This document shows positions 48,020 to 55,876 of a stretch of DNA of 64,000 nucleotides, piece after piece. The position numbers were made by a program, and so were the translations under genes. How positions within the stretch are numbered: position 1 is the first letter of the stretch; each line of letters opens with the position of its first letter. The DNA comes from Bacillota bacterium (GTDB lineage Bacteria; Bacillota; SHA-98; UBA4971). The notes beneath the pieces were generated by a model. That model was given only the letters and a program-made list of their open reading frames with translations. It was not told the origin of the DNA and did not search any database. The stretch spans positions 27,878 to 91,877 of the forward strand of contig JAAZLO010000045.1 of assembly GCA_012689375.1 (NCBI GenBank). Reading direction: 5' to 3'.

Positions 48020-48973
48020 CTATATAACTCGGATTGCAAATTCAGGGCAATAGGGTGTGCAATATCCGCATAATATGCACTTATTTCTGTCAACTGAAGA
48101 TTTCCCTTCAATCAACGATAATGCCTGGTTAGGGCAGGCATCTATACAGTTACCGCAACCTGTACAGAGTGACTTCACTATTTTCAACCGCTTCCCTTTA
48201 GCTACCAATTTCCGTTCATTTTCGGAAATAGTTTCACCCTTGAATATCCTGCAATTCATATCAACTTCCGCTTCAGATACCATACCCACTACCACAGCAT
48301 CCATCCCGGGCAAACCCCGAACAAATTTGAATGCCTTATCCATCTCATCTAAAAGATTGCCCCCTGCCAATGCCTTCATACCATAAATACCTTTACCCCT
48401 ACGGGATGCCTTGTTAATTGCAACGGCCATATCAGATACTGTTCCACCCAGAATTCCCAGACCGGTCATATTTATAAGCGGGTGTATAATATCAATATCT
48501 TCAAGGCCTGATGCAACATTTACGATGCCCACATTGTGAGTGGATATCCCAATTGCTTCAATTAGTCCTTTTTTCTTATAATCTTTCAGACACTGATATG
48601 CCCCTGCTCTCTCATGAAAGACATTTTCATTGGCCCGGGCTGCATGAAGAAGCATTATATCAAGTTTTTTAAGATCAAGGGCGTGAAGTGCATGAATTAT
48701 ATGCTCTTCAGCTGTTTCATAATCAGAAGCAGGTGTTTTTGTAGCAATCACTGTTTTATGTCTCCAGCCTTCTTTGGCTTTCCGAATGTGTTCATAAGTA
48801 CCGTAAACATGGGCTGTATCAACAAATGTAATCCCCTGTTCAAATGCCCTTCTGATTACTTTTGCTCCTTCCTCCGGGGACATACCCTTTTGCATCGGAC
48901 CAATTACAAGGGCACCAAACCCAAGTTTTGTAACATTAATTTCCGTATTGCCCAGCATAGTTTTAGGCAGCAT
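48020..48973 (-). CDS. aldo/keto reductase with C-terminal 2[4Fe-4S] ferredoxin domain
   Basis: Residues 1-250 form an aldo/keto reductase barrel: GFGALVIGP at the start, the catalytic Asp-Tyr pair in FVDTAHVYGTYE, Lys in VIATKT and His in LLHAARAN. Residues 260-317 carry two ferredoxin clusters, CTGCGNCIDACP and CILCGYCTPYCP. Such fusions are frequent in anaerobes and probably pass electrons between ferredoxin and NAD(P)H-dependent carbonyl reduction; the substrate is unknown. GAGGG lies 9 bases before the ATG. It precedes the calcium-pump gene in one direction, with no obvious functional tie. Confidence 0.93.
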   Translation of the reverse strand: MLPKTMLGNTEINVTKLGFGALVIGPMQKGMSPEEGAKVIRRAFEQGITFVDTAHVYGTYEHIRKAKEGWRHKTVIATKTPASDYETAEEHIIHALHALDLKKLDIMLLHAARANENVFHERAGAYQCLKDYKKKGLIEAIGISTHNVGIVNVASGLEDIDIIHPLINMTGLGILGGTVSDMAVAINKASRRGKGIYGMKALAGGNLLDEMDKAFKFVRGLPGMDAVVVGMVSEAEVDMNCRIFKGETISENERKLVAKGKRLKIVKSLCTGCGNCIDACPNQALSLIEGKSSVDRNKCILCGYCTPYCPEFAIRVI

Positions 48974-49172
48974 AGGATATCCCTCTTTTCATATATTAAA
49001 TTTCATATTGTGACAGACAATACAATTAATTATATACACGATTATCCTTACATAGCCTAATACATATGCTTACATATTAAACCACATTGTACAATTGGTG
49101 AAGGCCAAATCCTTAATTCAGTTCTTTAGATCTACAAATTTATACATTTAGTTAATTATATATCCGGTTAAG
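48974..49172. other. AT-rich divergent intergenic region with two ATTGT/ACAAT dyads
   Basis: No gene fits here. Two symmetric elements are seen: ATTGT-N5-ACAAT at 49007-49021, 34 bases upstream of the reductase start, and ATTGTACAAT at 49086-49095. They could be binding sites of one regulator acting on the divergent genes, but the half-site is short and AT-rich. A TATAAT on the minus strand near 49030 has no good -35. Confidence 0.4.
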
Positions 49173-49220
49173 TTGATCCAAGTCTGACTCAAGGCTAGAA
49201 TGTATAAGGGTGCCGGCACC
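49173..49220 (+). promoter_or_regulatory. promoter of hbd-ackA with a palindrome at the start site
   Basis: TTGATC (49173-49178), 17 bases, TAGAAT (49196-49201). A perfect 12-base palindrome GGTGCCGGCACC occupies 49209-49220, right at the predicted transcription start (about 49208), where a bound protein would block initiation. Confidence 0.6.
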
Positions 49221-49272
49221 TGTCCATGTTTAATTCAGGCACTTTTGCCAGAAAGTTTAGGGAGGTCTCAGG

Positions 49273-50166
49273 GTGAGAATCCGAAAAATTGCCATTATTG
49301 GCGCGGGTACAATGGGATGTAGTATTGCGGAAAGTATTGGGGAAAAAGGCTTCCAGGTTTTCCTTGTGGATCGCACCGAAGAACTCGTAGAAAACGCTAA
49401 ACACAGGGTCGAACTTAGTTTAAACAAACGCTTGGAAAAATGGGGAATTACTGAAGCTGAAAAACGGGTTACTCTCAGTCAAATTTGTTTCACGTCACAG
49501 TTAGATAATGTTGCAGTCTGCGATCTGGTAATCGAAGCAGTTCAAGAAGATCTCGATACTAAAAAGGCGATTTTATCGGAACTTGATGGGGTTTGCCATG
49601 ACAGGGCAATTCTTGCATCTAATACATCGACCCTTAGTATCACTGAGCTCGCGGCAGCAACACAACGACCTGAAAAAGTGATAGGTCTCCATTTTCTGAG
49701 CCCAGTGGTAAATATTAAGGTGGTAGAAATAGTCCGGGGTCTGAAATCATCAGATGAAACCTTTGAATCAACAAAGAAATTTATAAAAAGCCTTGATAAA
49801 ATTGGTGTGGAGATTCATGATTCTCCGGGATTTGTTACAACCCGATTAATTACCCCCTTTTTAAACCAGGCTATGAATGCACTCATGGAGGGTGTAGCAT
49901 CTGCATCTGATATTGATACTGCAGTAAAACTGGGTTTTAATTTACCGAAGGGCCCCCTGGAAATGGCGGATCATATGGGCCTGGACACTGTTTTAAATTC
50001 TATGGAAGTTTTATTCAGGGATATCGGTGATTTTTCTTTCAGGCCATGCCCGCTTCTCCGAAAATTAGTACGTGCGGGCCACCTGGGAGTCAAAACCGGC
50101 CAGGGTTTCTTCCAATACGATAAAGAAGGAAACCTTATTAAAGAGGAAGATAACTTTTTGTACTAG
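49273..50166 (+). CDS. hbd: 3-hydroxyacyl-CoA (3-hydroxybutyryl-CoA) dehydrogenase
   Basis: An NAD(P)-dependent dehydrogenase of the butyrate/beta-oxidation type. The Rossmann motif is IIGAGTMGCSIAES. Catalytic H140 (IGLHFLSP) and E152 (KVVEIV) are 12 residues apart as expected, and S116 is in ASNTST. The usual Asn of PGFxxNR, which helps hold the acyl carbonyl, is Thr190 here (SPGFVTTRL), and HFFNP is HFLSP. The C-terminal domain (DIDTAVKLGFNLPKGPLEM) is normal. The start is GTG with GGGAGG 7 bases upstream. No thiolase, crotonase or CoA-transferase is adjacent; ackA follows by 11 bases, so an acid-forming pathway with another acyl-CoA is possible. Confidence 0.88.
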   Translation: MRIRKIAIIGAGTMGCSIAESIGEKGFQVFLVDRTEELVENAKHRVELSLNKRLEKWGITEAEKRVTLSQICFTSQLDNVAVCDLVIEAVQEDLDTKKAILSELDGVCHDRAILASNTSTLSITELAAATQRPEKVIGLHFLSPVVNIKVVEIVRGLKSSDETFESTKKFIKSLDKIGVEIHDSPGFVTTRLITPFLNQAMNALMEGVASASDIDTAVKLGFNLPKGPLEMADHMGLDTVLNSMEVLFRDIGDFSFRPCPLLRKLVRAGHLGVKTGQGFFQYDKEGNLIKEEDNFLY

Positions 50167-50177
50167 GGGGTAAAAGA

Positions 50178-51407
50178 ATGAAGGTATTTGTTCTTAACTG
50201 CGGTAGCTCATCTGTAAAATATCAGCTGTTCGATATGAAAGACGAATCGGTTCTAGCAAAAGGCCTGGTGGAACGGATAGGCTCTGATGATGCCACCCTC
50301 ACCCATACACCGGTAGGACGGACCGGTACAAAAAGGGTGTTGAGCATCCTTGATCACACAACCGCCATCGGTCAAGTCTTAAGGATGCTTACTCATTCTG
50401 AATATGGGGTTATTAAAGATATTGCGGAAATCCGCGCTGTCGGCCACCGTGTACTCCATGGAGGCCCTGCATTTACTCAGTCAGTTCTGATAGATGAGGA
50501 AGTAAAGCATGCTATCCGAGATTGTATTCCCCTGGGCCCGCTACATAATCCTGCGAACCTTATGGGGATTCTGGCCTCTGAATCTAATATACCTGGCGTA
50601 CCACAGGTTGCTGTTTTTGATACTGCATTCCATCAGACCATGCCTAAACATGCGTTCCTTTACCCTCTCCCATATATCCTGTATGAGCGTCATAAGGTGC
50701 GAAGGTATGGGTTCCATGGCACATCTCATAGGTTTGTTTCAGGAAGGGCTGCAGAAATACTGGAAAAACCACTTAATAATCTTAAGGTTATCAGCTGCCA
50801 TCTGGGTAACGGGGCAAGTATAGCCGCAGTAAAAAACGGAAAATCCATTGATACCAGCATGGGACTTACACCCTTGGAAGGTCTTATGATGGGAACCAGA
50901 TCCGGGGATATTGATCCTGCAATTATCTTTTATATAATGAATCGTGAAAATTTAGGATTGGAAGAAATAGATTCTTTATTAAACAAACATAGCGGGCTTC
51001 TGGGGGTTTCCGGAATTAGCAGCGATATGAGGGAAATTGAAGCCGGGACTGAACAAGGTAACAACCGCGCCAAAATTGCATTTGATATCTATGAATACCG
51101 TATCCGTAAGTATATCGGTGCCTATGCCGCTGCACTGGATGGAGTGGATGCTATCGTATTTACAGCGGGTATCGGGGAGAACTCACCCATGCTTAGACAA
51201 CGGGTATGCCAGGGTTTAGGATTCCTTGGAGTTACAATCGATCTTGAGAAAAATGATTCGAAGGGTAAGGAAGTTGATATTACAGGGGAATCCTCTAAAA
51301 TCAGGGTTTTGGTAATTCCGACAAATGAGGAGCTGGTTATAGCTAGGGATACTATGGAAATCGTATCGGCTATAAGAAAGGGGAATCTCCGGATATGTTA
51401 CAAATAA
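50178..51407 (+). CDS. ackA: acetate kinase
   Basis: This makes ATP from acetyl phosphate in the last step of acetate fermentation. The start MKVFVLNCGSSSVKYQLF is the phosphate-binding signature. FDTAFHQTMPKHAFLYPLP, HLGNGASIAAVKNG, RSGDIDPAI and FTAGIGENSPMLR are all conserved. Length 409 aa is typical of acetate kinase; butyrate kinases are about 355 aa. It is co-transcribed with hbd (AGGGGG site overlapping the hbd stop). No phosphotransacetylase gene lies nearby. Confidence 0.97.
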   Translation: MKVFVLNCGSSSVKYQLFDMKDESVLAKGLVERIGSDDATLTHTPVGRTGTKRVLSILDHTTAIGQVLRMLTHSEYGVIKDIAEIRAVGHRVLHGGPAFTQSVLIDEEVKHAIRDCIPLGPLHNPANLMGILASESNIPGVPQVAVFDTAFHQTMPKHAFLYPLPYILYERHKVRRYGFHGTSHRFVSGRAAEILEKPLNNLKVISCHLGNGASIAAVKNGKSIDTSMGLTPLEGLMMGTRSGDIDPAIIFYIMNRENLGLEEIDSLLNKHSGLLGVSGISSDMREIEAGTEQGNNRAKIAFDIYEYRIRKYIGAYAAALDGVDAIVFTAGIGENSPMLRQRVCQGLGFLGVTIDLEKNDSKGKEVDITGESSKIRVLVIPTNEELVIARDTMEIVSAIRKGNLRICYK

Positions 51408-51440
51408 AACCGGTCCCCCACCCTGTTTAGTTATTATACC

Positions 51441-51500
51441 GCTACCGGGATCGCAGGCTTCTAAAGGATTATACCGGCATGTACTGCTTATCCCGGTAGC
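51441..51500. repeat. long inverted repeat between ackA and the ATPase gene
   Basis: Perfect 11-bp arms GCTACCGGGAT (51441-51451) and ATCCCGGTAGC (51490-51500), with a further GCAG/CTGC pair inside. It lies between convergent genes and probably forms a shared hairpin that ends both transcripts, although no U run follows. Confidence 0.55.
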
Positions 51501-51505
51501 AGAAA

Positions 51506-52411
51506 TTATAAAAGATGATTTAGAGTTTTAGTCCATAACTGCCGAACAGCATTGGCTGCAGGGCCTTCTGCATCATGATCAGCACAACCGGGCGGAATCA
51601 TCAGCCCGCCTTTTACAAGGGATTCAACTACTTTTTTATCAAACGGAATCTTGCCTACCACATCAATATTATTTGCTTTGCAAAACCCTTCTATATTATC
51701 TGAGGTTTTATCATCCAGATCGTACTTATTAATACATACCACTGTTTTAACATCAAAGCCCTTTGCAAGAGCGTATAATCTTTCCATATCATGGATACCC
51801 GCAATTGTCGGCTCAGTGACAATGAGGGCTAAGTCTACACCGGATATTGAGGATATCACGGGACACCCTATACCCGGGGGACCATCATTTATAATAAGGC
51901 GTGAATCAAGAGTTTCAGCAATCTGTCGGGCTTCACGCCTAACTTCCGTAACGAGTAAGCCGGAATTCTCTTCAGCCACACCAAGCCTGGCATGGACAAG
52001 CGGTCCGTAAGCGGTATCAGATACAAACCAATGGCCTGCAATGACATCCTCCATACTTATAGCTTGCTTAGGACATATATGGAAGCACACTGTACAACCT
52101 TCACATGAAATGGGATCTATCTTTGTCTGTTCCTCATGCACATTGATGGCATTAAAGCGGCATACCTTTATACATTCCCCACAGTTATCACATTTATTTT
52201 CATCAATTACAGCCTTTTTAAGACCAAAAAATTCATTTGTTGTTTTTATCTTAGGATTTAATATAAGATGGAGGTCTGCAGCATCAACGTCACAATCAGC
52301 TAAAACTATTACTTCATCGGGGAATGAATCCTTTGCCAATCTCGCAAAAGCCCCGACTATGGTAGTCTTACCTGTACCCCCCTTACCGCTTATAATAAGT
52401 AATTCTTTCAT
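51506..52411 (-). CDS. ParA/MinD-type ATPase with inserted 2[4Fe-4S] ferredoxin module (first copy)
   Basis: A 301-aa P-loop protein with the deviant Walker A SGKGGTGKTT at the N-terminus. A ferredoxin insert follows at about 62-120 (CDNCGECIKVCRFNA and CEGCTVCFHICP), then the MinD-like DGPPGIGCPV and VTEPTIAG segments. This layout is known from MRP/NBP35-type ATPases linked to NifX-like proteins, including Orp3/Orp4 of the Desulfovibrio orange-protein complex. The role is probably ATP-driven cluster handling or partner loading. It is paralogous to the next gene (45-base gap) and is last in the island operon. Confidence 0.9.
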   Translation of the reverse strand: MKELLIISGKGGTGKTTIVGAFARLAKDSFPDEVIVLADCDVDAADLHLILNPKIKTTNEFFGLKKAVIDENKCDNCGECIKVCRFNAINVHEEQTKIDPISCEGCTVCFHICPKQAISMEDVIAGHWFVSDTAYGPLVHARLGVAEENSGLLVTEVRREARQIAETLDSRLIINDGPPGIGCPVISSISGVDLALIVTEPTIAGIHDMERLYALAKGFDVKTVVCINKYDLDDKTSDNIEGFCKANNIDVVGKIPFDKKVVESLVKGGLMIPPGCADHDAEGPAANAVRQLWTKTLNHLL

Positions 52412-52456
52412 ACCGATTCCATCCCTTCAAATGCCTTTACTGTTGCATCCTTAGAC

Positions 52457-53311
52457 TTACTTTGCCCTAACGCAAATCGCATGCCATAAATCCTGAAAAA
52501 TCTTTTTTATCTCAGGAAATTCCTCGATAAACCGCCCGCCCCTGGCATAGCATTTAGCATATTTTCTGTCAAAAGGGATTTCAGCAAGTATAGGTATATT
52601 TTCCGCCTTACAATAATCAAATAAACCACCATTACCTAACCCTGCCCGATTAATTACTACACCGAATTCAATTCCCAATTCCCCTACCATATCAACAGCA
52701 AGTGATAAATCGTGAAGCCCAAAGGGTGTAGGCTCAGTAACAAGCACACAGAAATCGGTACCGCTGACTGAAGCTACAACCGGACATGAAGTTCCGGGGG
52801 GCGCATCAATAATGGAAATAACATTGGGGGAACTGCCTTTTGTATGATTCTTCACTGCGTTTACAACTGGTGGAGCAAGGGGGCTCCCAATATTTAATTT
52901 ACCGTGTATATGAGATATCGAACCTGCATGACCCCATTCAATCATTCCAATTTCCAAAGGTTCCTCCTGGATTGCACCTGTTGGACAAAGTAACGTACAT
53001 CCACCGCAACCATGGCATAATTCAGGAAAGGTTAGAACATGATGACTCCCTAAGGGAAGAATTGCGTTGAATGCACATACTTCCCCGCACTTCCCACACC
53101 CGTTACATTTTTCCTCATCTACGATAGGTATGGGTATGGTGACTTTTGAAGAACCTTCGAAGCGGGGCTTCAGAAACAAGTGTACGTTAGGCTCCTCTAC
53201 ATCACAATCCATCACACATACAGATTCTGTCTCCGCCAAAGTTAAAGCCAGATTTACTGCGATCGTTGTCTTGCCTGTTCCGCCCTTTCCACTAGCTATT
53301 GATATAATCAT
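52457..53311 (-). CDS. ParA/MinD-type ATPase with inserted 2[4Fe-4S] ferredoxin module (second copy)
   Basis: A 284-aa paralogue of the neighbour downstream. Walker A is SGKGGTGKTT, the ferredoxin insert (about 60-115) has CNGCGKCGEVCAFNA and CHGCGGCTLLCP, and the switch region is DAPPGTSCPV. Pairs of such ATPases normally act together, perhaps as a heterodimer. It has GGGGA 6 bases before the ATG. It lies between the NifX-like genes and its paralogue, all on the minus strand, consistent with a single metallocluster operon. Confidence 0.9.
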   Translation of the reverse strand: MIISIASGKGGTGKTTIAVNLALTLAETESVCVMDCDVEEPNVHLFLKPRFEGSSKVTIPIPIVDEEKCNGCGKCGEVCAFNAILPLGSHHVLTFPELCHGCGGCTLLCPTGAIQEEPLEIGMIEWGHAGSISHIHGKLNIGSPLAPPVVNAVKNHTKGSSPNVISIIDAPPGTSCPVVASVSGTDFCVLVTEPTPFGLHDLSLAVDMVGELGIEFGVVINRAGLGNGGLFDYCKAENIPILAEIPFDRKYAKCYARGGRFIEEFPEIKKIFQDLWHAICVRAK

Positions 53312-53420
53312 GAAGCATCCCCACTTATACTACTTAATCTCCGGTTTATTCCTTGTTGCACCATATTTCGCTTTGGAAATTTGCATATATCTCAAAAATT
53401 ATTTGTAACCACTCATATGA

Positions 53421-53807
53421 TTATTTACCACAATTACCGTGGTGATCGTGATTAGGATCCATACGGCCCTTGCCCTGACCCCGTTCGCAAAGACTGTCCC
53501 CGGCTGTAAGTACACCTGAAGCGTAGGATTGGGCAGCGTCATCAACTGGCCCGGTTACGCCCACAATGGCTTCGATGTTTTTTGCTTCAAAGAGTTCCTT
53601 TGCCCTTACACCCATTCCGCCTGCGATAATACAGGAAACATTTAATTTTTGTAAATACTCAGGCAAAAAACCAGGCTCATGTCCTGGGTTGGGAACTACA
53701 GTTTTATCTACAATCGAACCATTTTCCACGTCATATATTGTGTAACCCCCACATCTTCCAAAGTGTGGAGCTACCACGGATCCATCCGTTGCTATGGCAA
53801 TTTTCAT
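53421..53807 (-). CDS. NifX/NifB-like (dinitrogenase Fe-Mo cofactor fold) protein, His-rich tail
   Basis: A 128-aa protein of the NifX/MTH1175 fold, which binds iron-sulfur or molybdenum-containing clusters. The start is MKIAIATDGSVVAPHFGRCGGY, seen here in the form IAIATDG and HFGRCGGY, with the GGMGVRAKELFEAKNIE helix-turn region in the middle. The tail after residue 113 (DPNHDHHGNCGK) is rich in His with one Cys and may bind metal. No nitrogenase genes are present, so this is not nitrogen fixation. It follows a second NifX-like gene and precedes the ferredoxin ATPases. Confidence 0.9.
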   Translation of the reverse strand: MKIAIATDGSVVAPHFGRCGGYTIYDVENGSIVDKTVVPNPGHEPGFLPEYLQKLNVSCIIAGGMGVRAKELFEAKNIEAIVGVTGPVDDAAQSYASGVLTAGDSLCERGQGKGRMDPNHDHHGNCGK

Positions 53808-53893
53808 TAAAGAACACTCCCTTCACAATCCTGCCTTTCGCTGATATCAATATGTTTAAAGATCGAAATCACCCAAAAAGCTCTATCCGCATT

Positions 53894-54283
53894 TTATGAT
53901 CTACGACGTCGTCGCGGCATATTCAGCCCGGTATGCGAGTCTGTTGTGGCCCCGGAAACCTGACGCAAGGTTCTCTCTTTGTAAGCCGAAATTGCATCTT
54001 GGACTGTACCGGATTCCATTACGAAAACCTTAATTCCAGCCGCTTCTAAAGCCCTGGATGCATTCGGCCCGACATGCCCTGTAACAACTGAACTAACCCC
54101 GGAATTAGCCAGGAATTGGGCACTTTGTACACCTGCACCACCTAATGCAGTGGTAGCCTCATTATCCTCGAAGTTGCATTCTTCCGTTTCTAAATCAACA
54201 ATTGCAAAATACTTGCATCTCCCGAATCTAGAATCGAATTCTGAATCCAAACTCTTATCTTGTGCTGTAATGGCAATCTTCAT
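53894..54283 (-). CDS. NifX/NifB-like protein with polyarginine tail
   Basis: A second NifX-fold protein, 129 aa from the ATG at 54283 (GGGGAGG 7 bases upstream). It has SRFGRCKYFAIVD near residue 15 and a GGAGVQSAQFLANSGVSSVV region typical of the fold. The C-terminus ends in PRRRRRS after a Ser/Thr-rich linker, a basic tail that could bind nucleic acid or acidic partners. The start overlaps the stop of the Mrp gene as ATGA, so the two are translated together. A cluster-carrier role next to the ATPases is inferred. Confidence 0.9.
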   Translation of the reverse strand: MKIAITAQDKSLDSEFDSRFGRCKYFAIVDLETEECNFEDNEATTALGGAGVQSAQFLANSGVSSVVTGHVGPNASRALEAAGIKVFVMESGTVQDAISAYKERTLRQVSGATTDSHTGLNMPRRRRRS

Positions 54284-55122
54284 TTTAAAACCTCCCCATT
54301 CGTTATTCTGGCCCATTTTATACCCGAACGAAATGCTTCACTGTCATATTTCTCAATTTCGCCCAAATCACATAGTTTTGAAATGTTGGGATCAAGGGGT
54401 AATGCCCCAAGGTAGGGGATCCCCGATGATTTTGCCAATTCCTCTCCTTTGCTCGGTCCGAATAAACGGAGTATCTCGCCACACTTCGGGCAAACCGTAT
54501 AACTCATATTTTCAATGAGTCCGAGAATTTTTATATCCATTATTGATGCCATCTTTATGGCCTTCTTAACAATTAATGCGGCGACATCCTGAGGTGACGA
54601 AACGATTACTATTCCATCTAAAGGCAAAGATTGCATAACAGTAATAGGAACATCCCCTGTCCCCGGAGGTAAATCAACAATTAAGTAATCAAGTTCTCCC
54701 CAAATTACATCTGTCCAAAATTGTTTTACCGCACCTGCAATTAAAGGACCTCTCCAAATTACAGGATCATCTTCGTTCTTTAATATAAGATTAAGGGACA
54801 TAACCTGAATCCCCAAGTTGCTCTTTACCGGAAGAATCCCAAACTCCATAACCTGCGCTGATGATTCTATACCAAACATCTTAGGTATACTCGGCCCTGT
54901 AATATCAGCATCAAGCAAACCGACTTTGTATCCATCCTTTGCCAGCTTTATACTTATAAGGGCGGCAACTGAGGATTTCCCTACGCCCCCTTTGCCACTC
55001 ATTACTGCCAATACCCTGTTTATCTTATTAAGATCGCTCTGCGGAAGAACCCCAATCTTTTGCCCTGATTCAGGATGTGAAGTCTTTCTTAAATCACCGG
55101 TATCATTTGCTCCCTGTTTCAT
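54280..55122 (-). CDS. mrp: Mrp/NBP35-family iron-sulfur cluster carrier ATPase
   Basis: A 280-aa P-loop ATPase that binds and transfers [4Fe-4S] clusters. Walker A is MSGKGGVGKSSVAAL, the switch DLPPGTGDVPITV is diagnostic, and the bridging cluster cysteines CPKC lie in MSYTVCPKCGEI. The first 35 residues before the P-loop lack the MIP18-type domain of longer Mrp proteins. The ATG at 55122 follows GGGAGG. It corresponds to Orp9 in ORP-type clusters. Coupled to the NifX-like gene by a 4-base overlap. Confidence 0.93.
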   Translation of the reverse strand: MKQGANDTGDLRKTSHPESGQKIGVLPQSDLNKINRVLAVMSGKGGVGKSSVAALISIKLAKDGYKVGLLDADITGPSIPKMFGIESSAQVMEFGILPVKSNLGIQVMSLNLILKNEDDPVIWRGPLIAGAVKQFWTDVIWGELDYLIVDLPPGTGDVPITVMQSLPLDGIVIVSSPQDVAALIVKKAIKMASIMDIKILGLIENMSYTVCPKCGEILRLFGPSKGEELAKSSGIPYLGALPLDPNISKLCDLGEIEKYDSEAFRSGIKWARITNGEVLK

Positions 55123-55166
55123 GGAAATTCCGCCTCCCACGCTCCGGTTTCTTAAAGGGCCCTAAC

Positions 55167-55206
55167 TATTCAGGGGACGAATACAAACGCCTCCGTCCCC
55201 TGAATA
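55167..55206. repeat. 13-bp inverted repeat between DUF5320 and mrp
   Basis: Perfect arms 55167-55179 and 55194-55206 (TATTCAGGGGACG and its complement) with a 14-base loop. It lies between two genes of the same operon with no U run after it. The GGGGACG/CGTCCCC core is like short dispersed repeats of some Firmicutes. It may tune the level of mrp relative to DUF5320. Confidence 0.6.
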
Positions 55207-55247
55207 ACATACCGGAACGCATCCAATGTTAAGGTAGTATATTCTAA

Positions 55248-55679
55248 TTAACCTTTGTCTACGTCGCCTGTTTTTTCTCCGCCAAGTTCTTCTAAGCGCC
55301 CTTGGATTGCTTCTAATTCCTCTTTAAGCAATTCAGCCTGTTCCCTTAAAAAAGAGACTTCCTGTTCATCGGTAGCCGCGCCTCCATATTCCATATAGTA
55401 TTCAGGATATGGGTAGGCTCCTCCATAGGGATATGCAGGAGCGGCCCAGCTAGGGTGGTAAGGCGGCATCCACCCAGCTCTTACAGGTGCTCCGTACATC
55501 CGTCCCCAGCCTCCGTACATCCGTCCCCAGCCCCTGCCCCTGCCTCTGCCAAATCCCGCTCCCCTAAATCCCGGTTGCGGATTCATGTATCCAGGCATAG
55601 GAAACCCGGCGCAGTATCCTGCTGCCCGGCCGGTCATCGGACCATAACCTGCAGGTCCTGTTCTGTCTCCTCGTGGCAT
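55248..55679 (-). CDS. DUF5320 protein, Gly/Tyr/Arg-rich with C-terminal coiled coil
   Basis: A 143-aa protein that begins MPRGDRTGPAGYGPMTGRAAG, the hallmark of DUF5320, here split as MPRGDRTGPAG and YGPMTGRAAGYC. The middle is of low complexity (GRGRGRGWGRMYGGWGRMYG, then Pro/Tyr repeats). Residues 105-135 form a heptad-like helix (FLREQAELLKEELEAIQGRL). Such proteins nearly always sit beside NifX-like and Mrp genes; their function is unknown. It is the first gene after the strong operator-bearing promoter at 55813-55860. GAGGAGG lies 8 bases before ATG. Confidence 0.88.
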   Translation of the reverse strand: MPRGDRTGPAGYGPMTGRAAGYCAGFPMPGYMNPQPGFRGAGFGRGRGRGWGRMYGGWGRMYGAPVRAGWMPPYHPSWAAPAYPYGGAYPYPEYYMEYGGAATDEQEVSFLREQAELLKEELEAIQGRLEELGGEKTGDVDKG

Positions 55680-55812
55680 ATTTTACACCTCCTCATCAAA
55701 CAATCTTTTATGAAATTGGGAGATCTCTCATCACAAGATAAAAAGATCTTTACATAAGTAGAAACGGACTTCCCAGCAAAAGCACTATTAACTTTTTCAC
55801 CCGGGAAGTAAT

Positions 55813-55860
55813 GGGCATATGCCCGTTATCATTATAACCATGGTTATGAGCAAATGTCAA
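55813..55860 (-). promoter_or_regulatory. strong promoter with two palindromic operators for the DUF5320-mrp-NifX-ATPase operon
   Basis: TTGACA (55855-55860), 18 bases, TATAAT (55831-55836): both hexamers are perfect. A 14-base palindrome ATAACCATGGTTAT (55834-55847) overlaps the spacer and -10, and a 12-base palindrome GGGCATATGCCC (55813-55824) begins at the predicted start site. Strong basal activity under tight repression is the likely mode. The neighbouring DUF134 protein is the obvious candidate regulator. The leader of about 145 bases has no recognised riboswitch. Confidence 0.85.
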
Positions 55861-55876
55861 TAATAAAAAAGAATCT

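Noticed and set aside
47986-48111. N-terminal extension of the P-type ATPase by 42 codons
   Set aside because: It lies inside the aldo/keto reductase gene; GTG 47985 has an AGGAAGGG site.
49007-49021. ATTGTGACAGACAAT as a Rex (redox) operator
   Set aside because: Half-sites are too short and the spacing differs from the Rex consensus.
51506-54283. NifX/NifB-like genes as evidence of nitrogen fixation
   Set aside because: No nifHDK, nifE or nifN genes are present and the proteins are the small stand-alone type.
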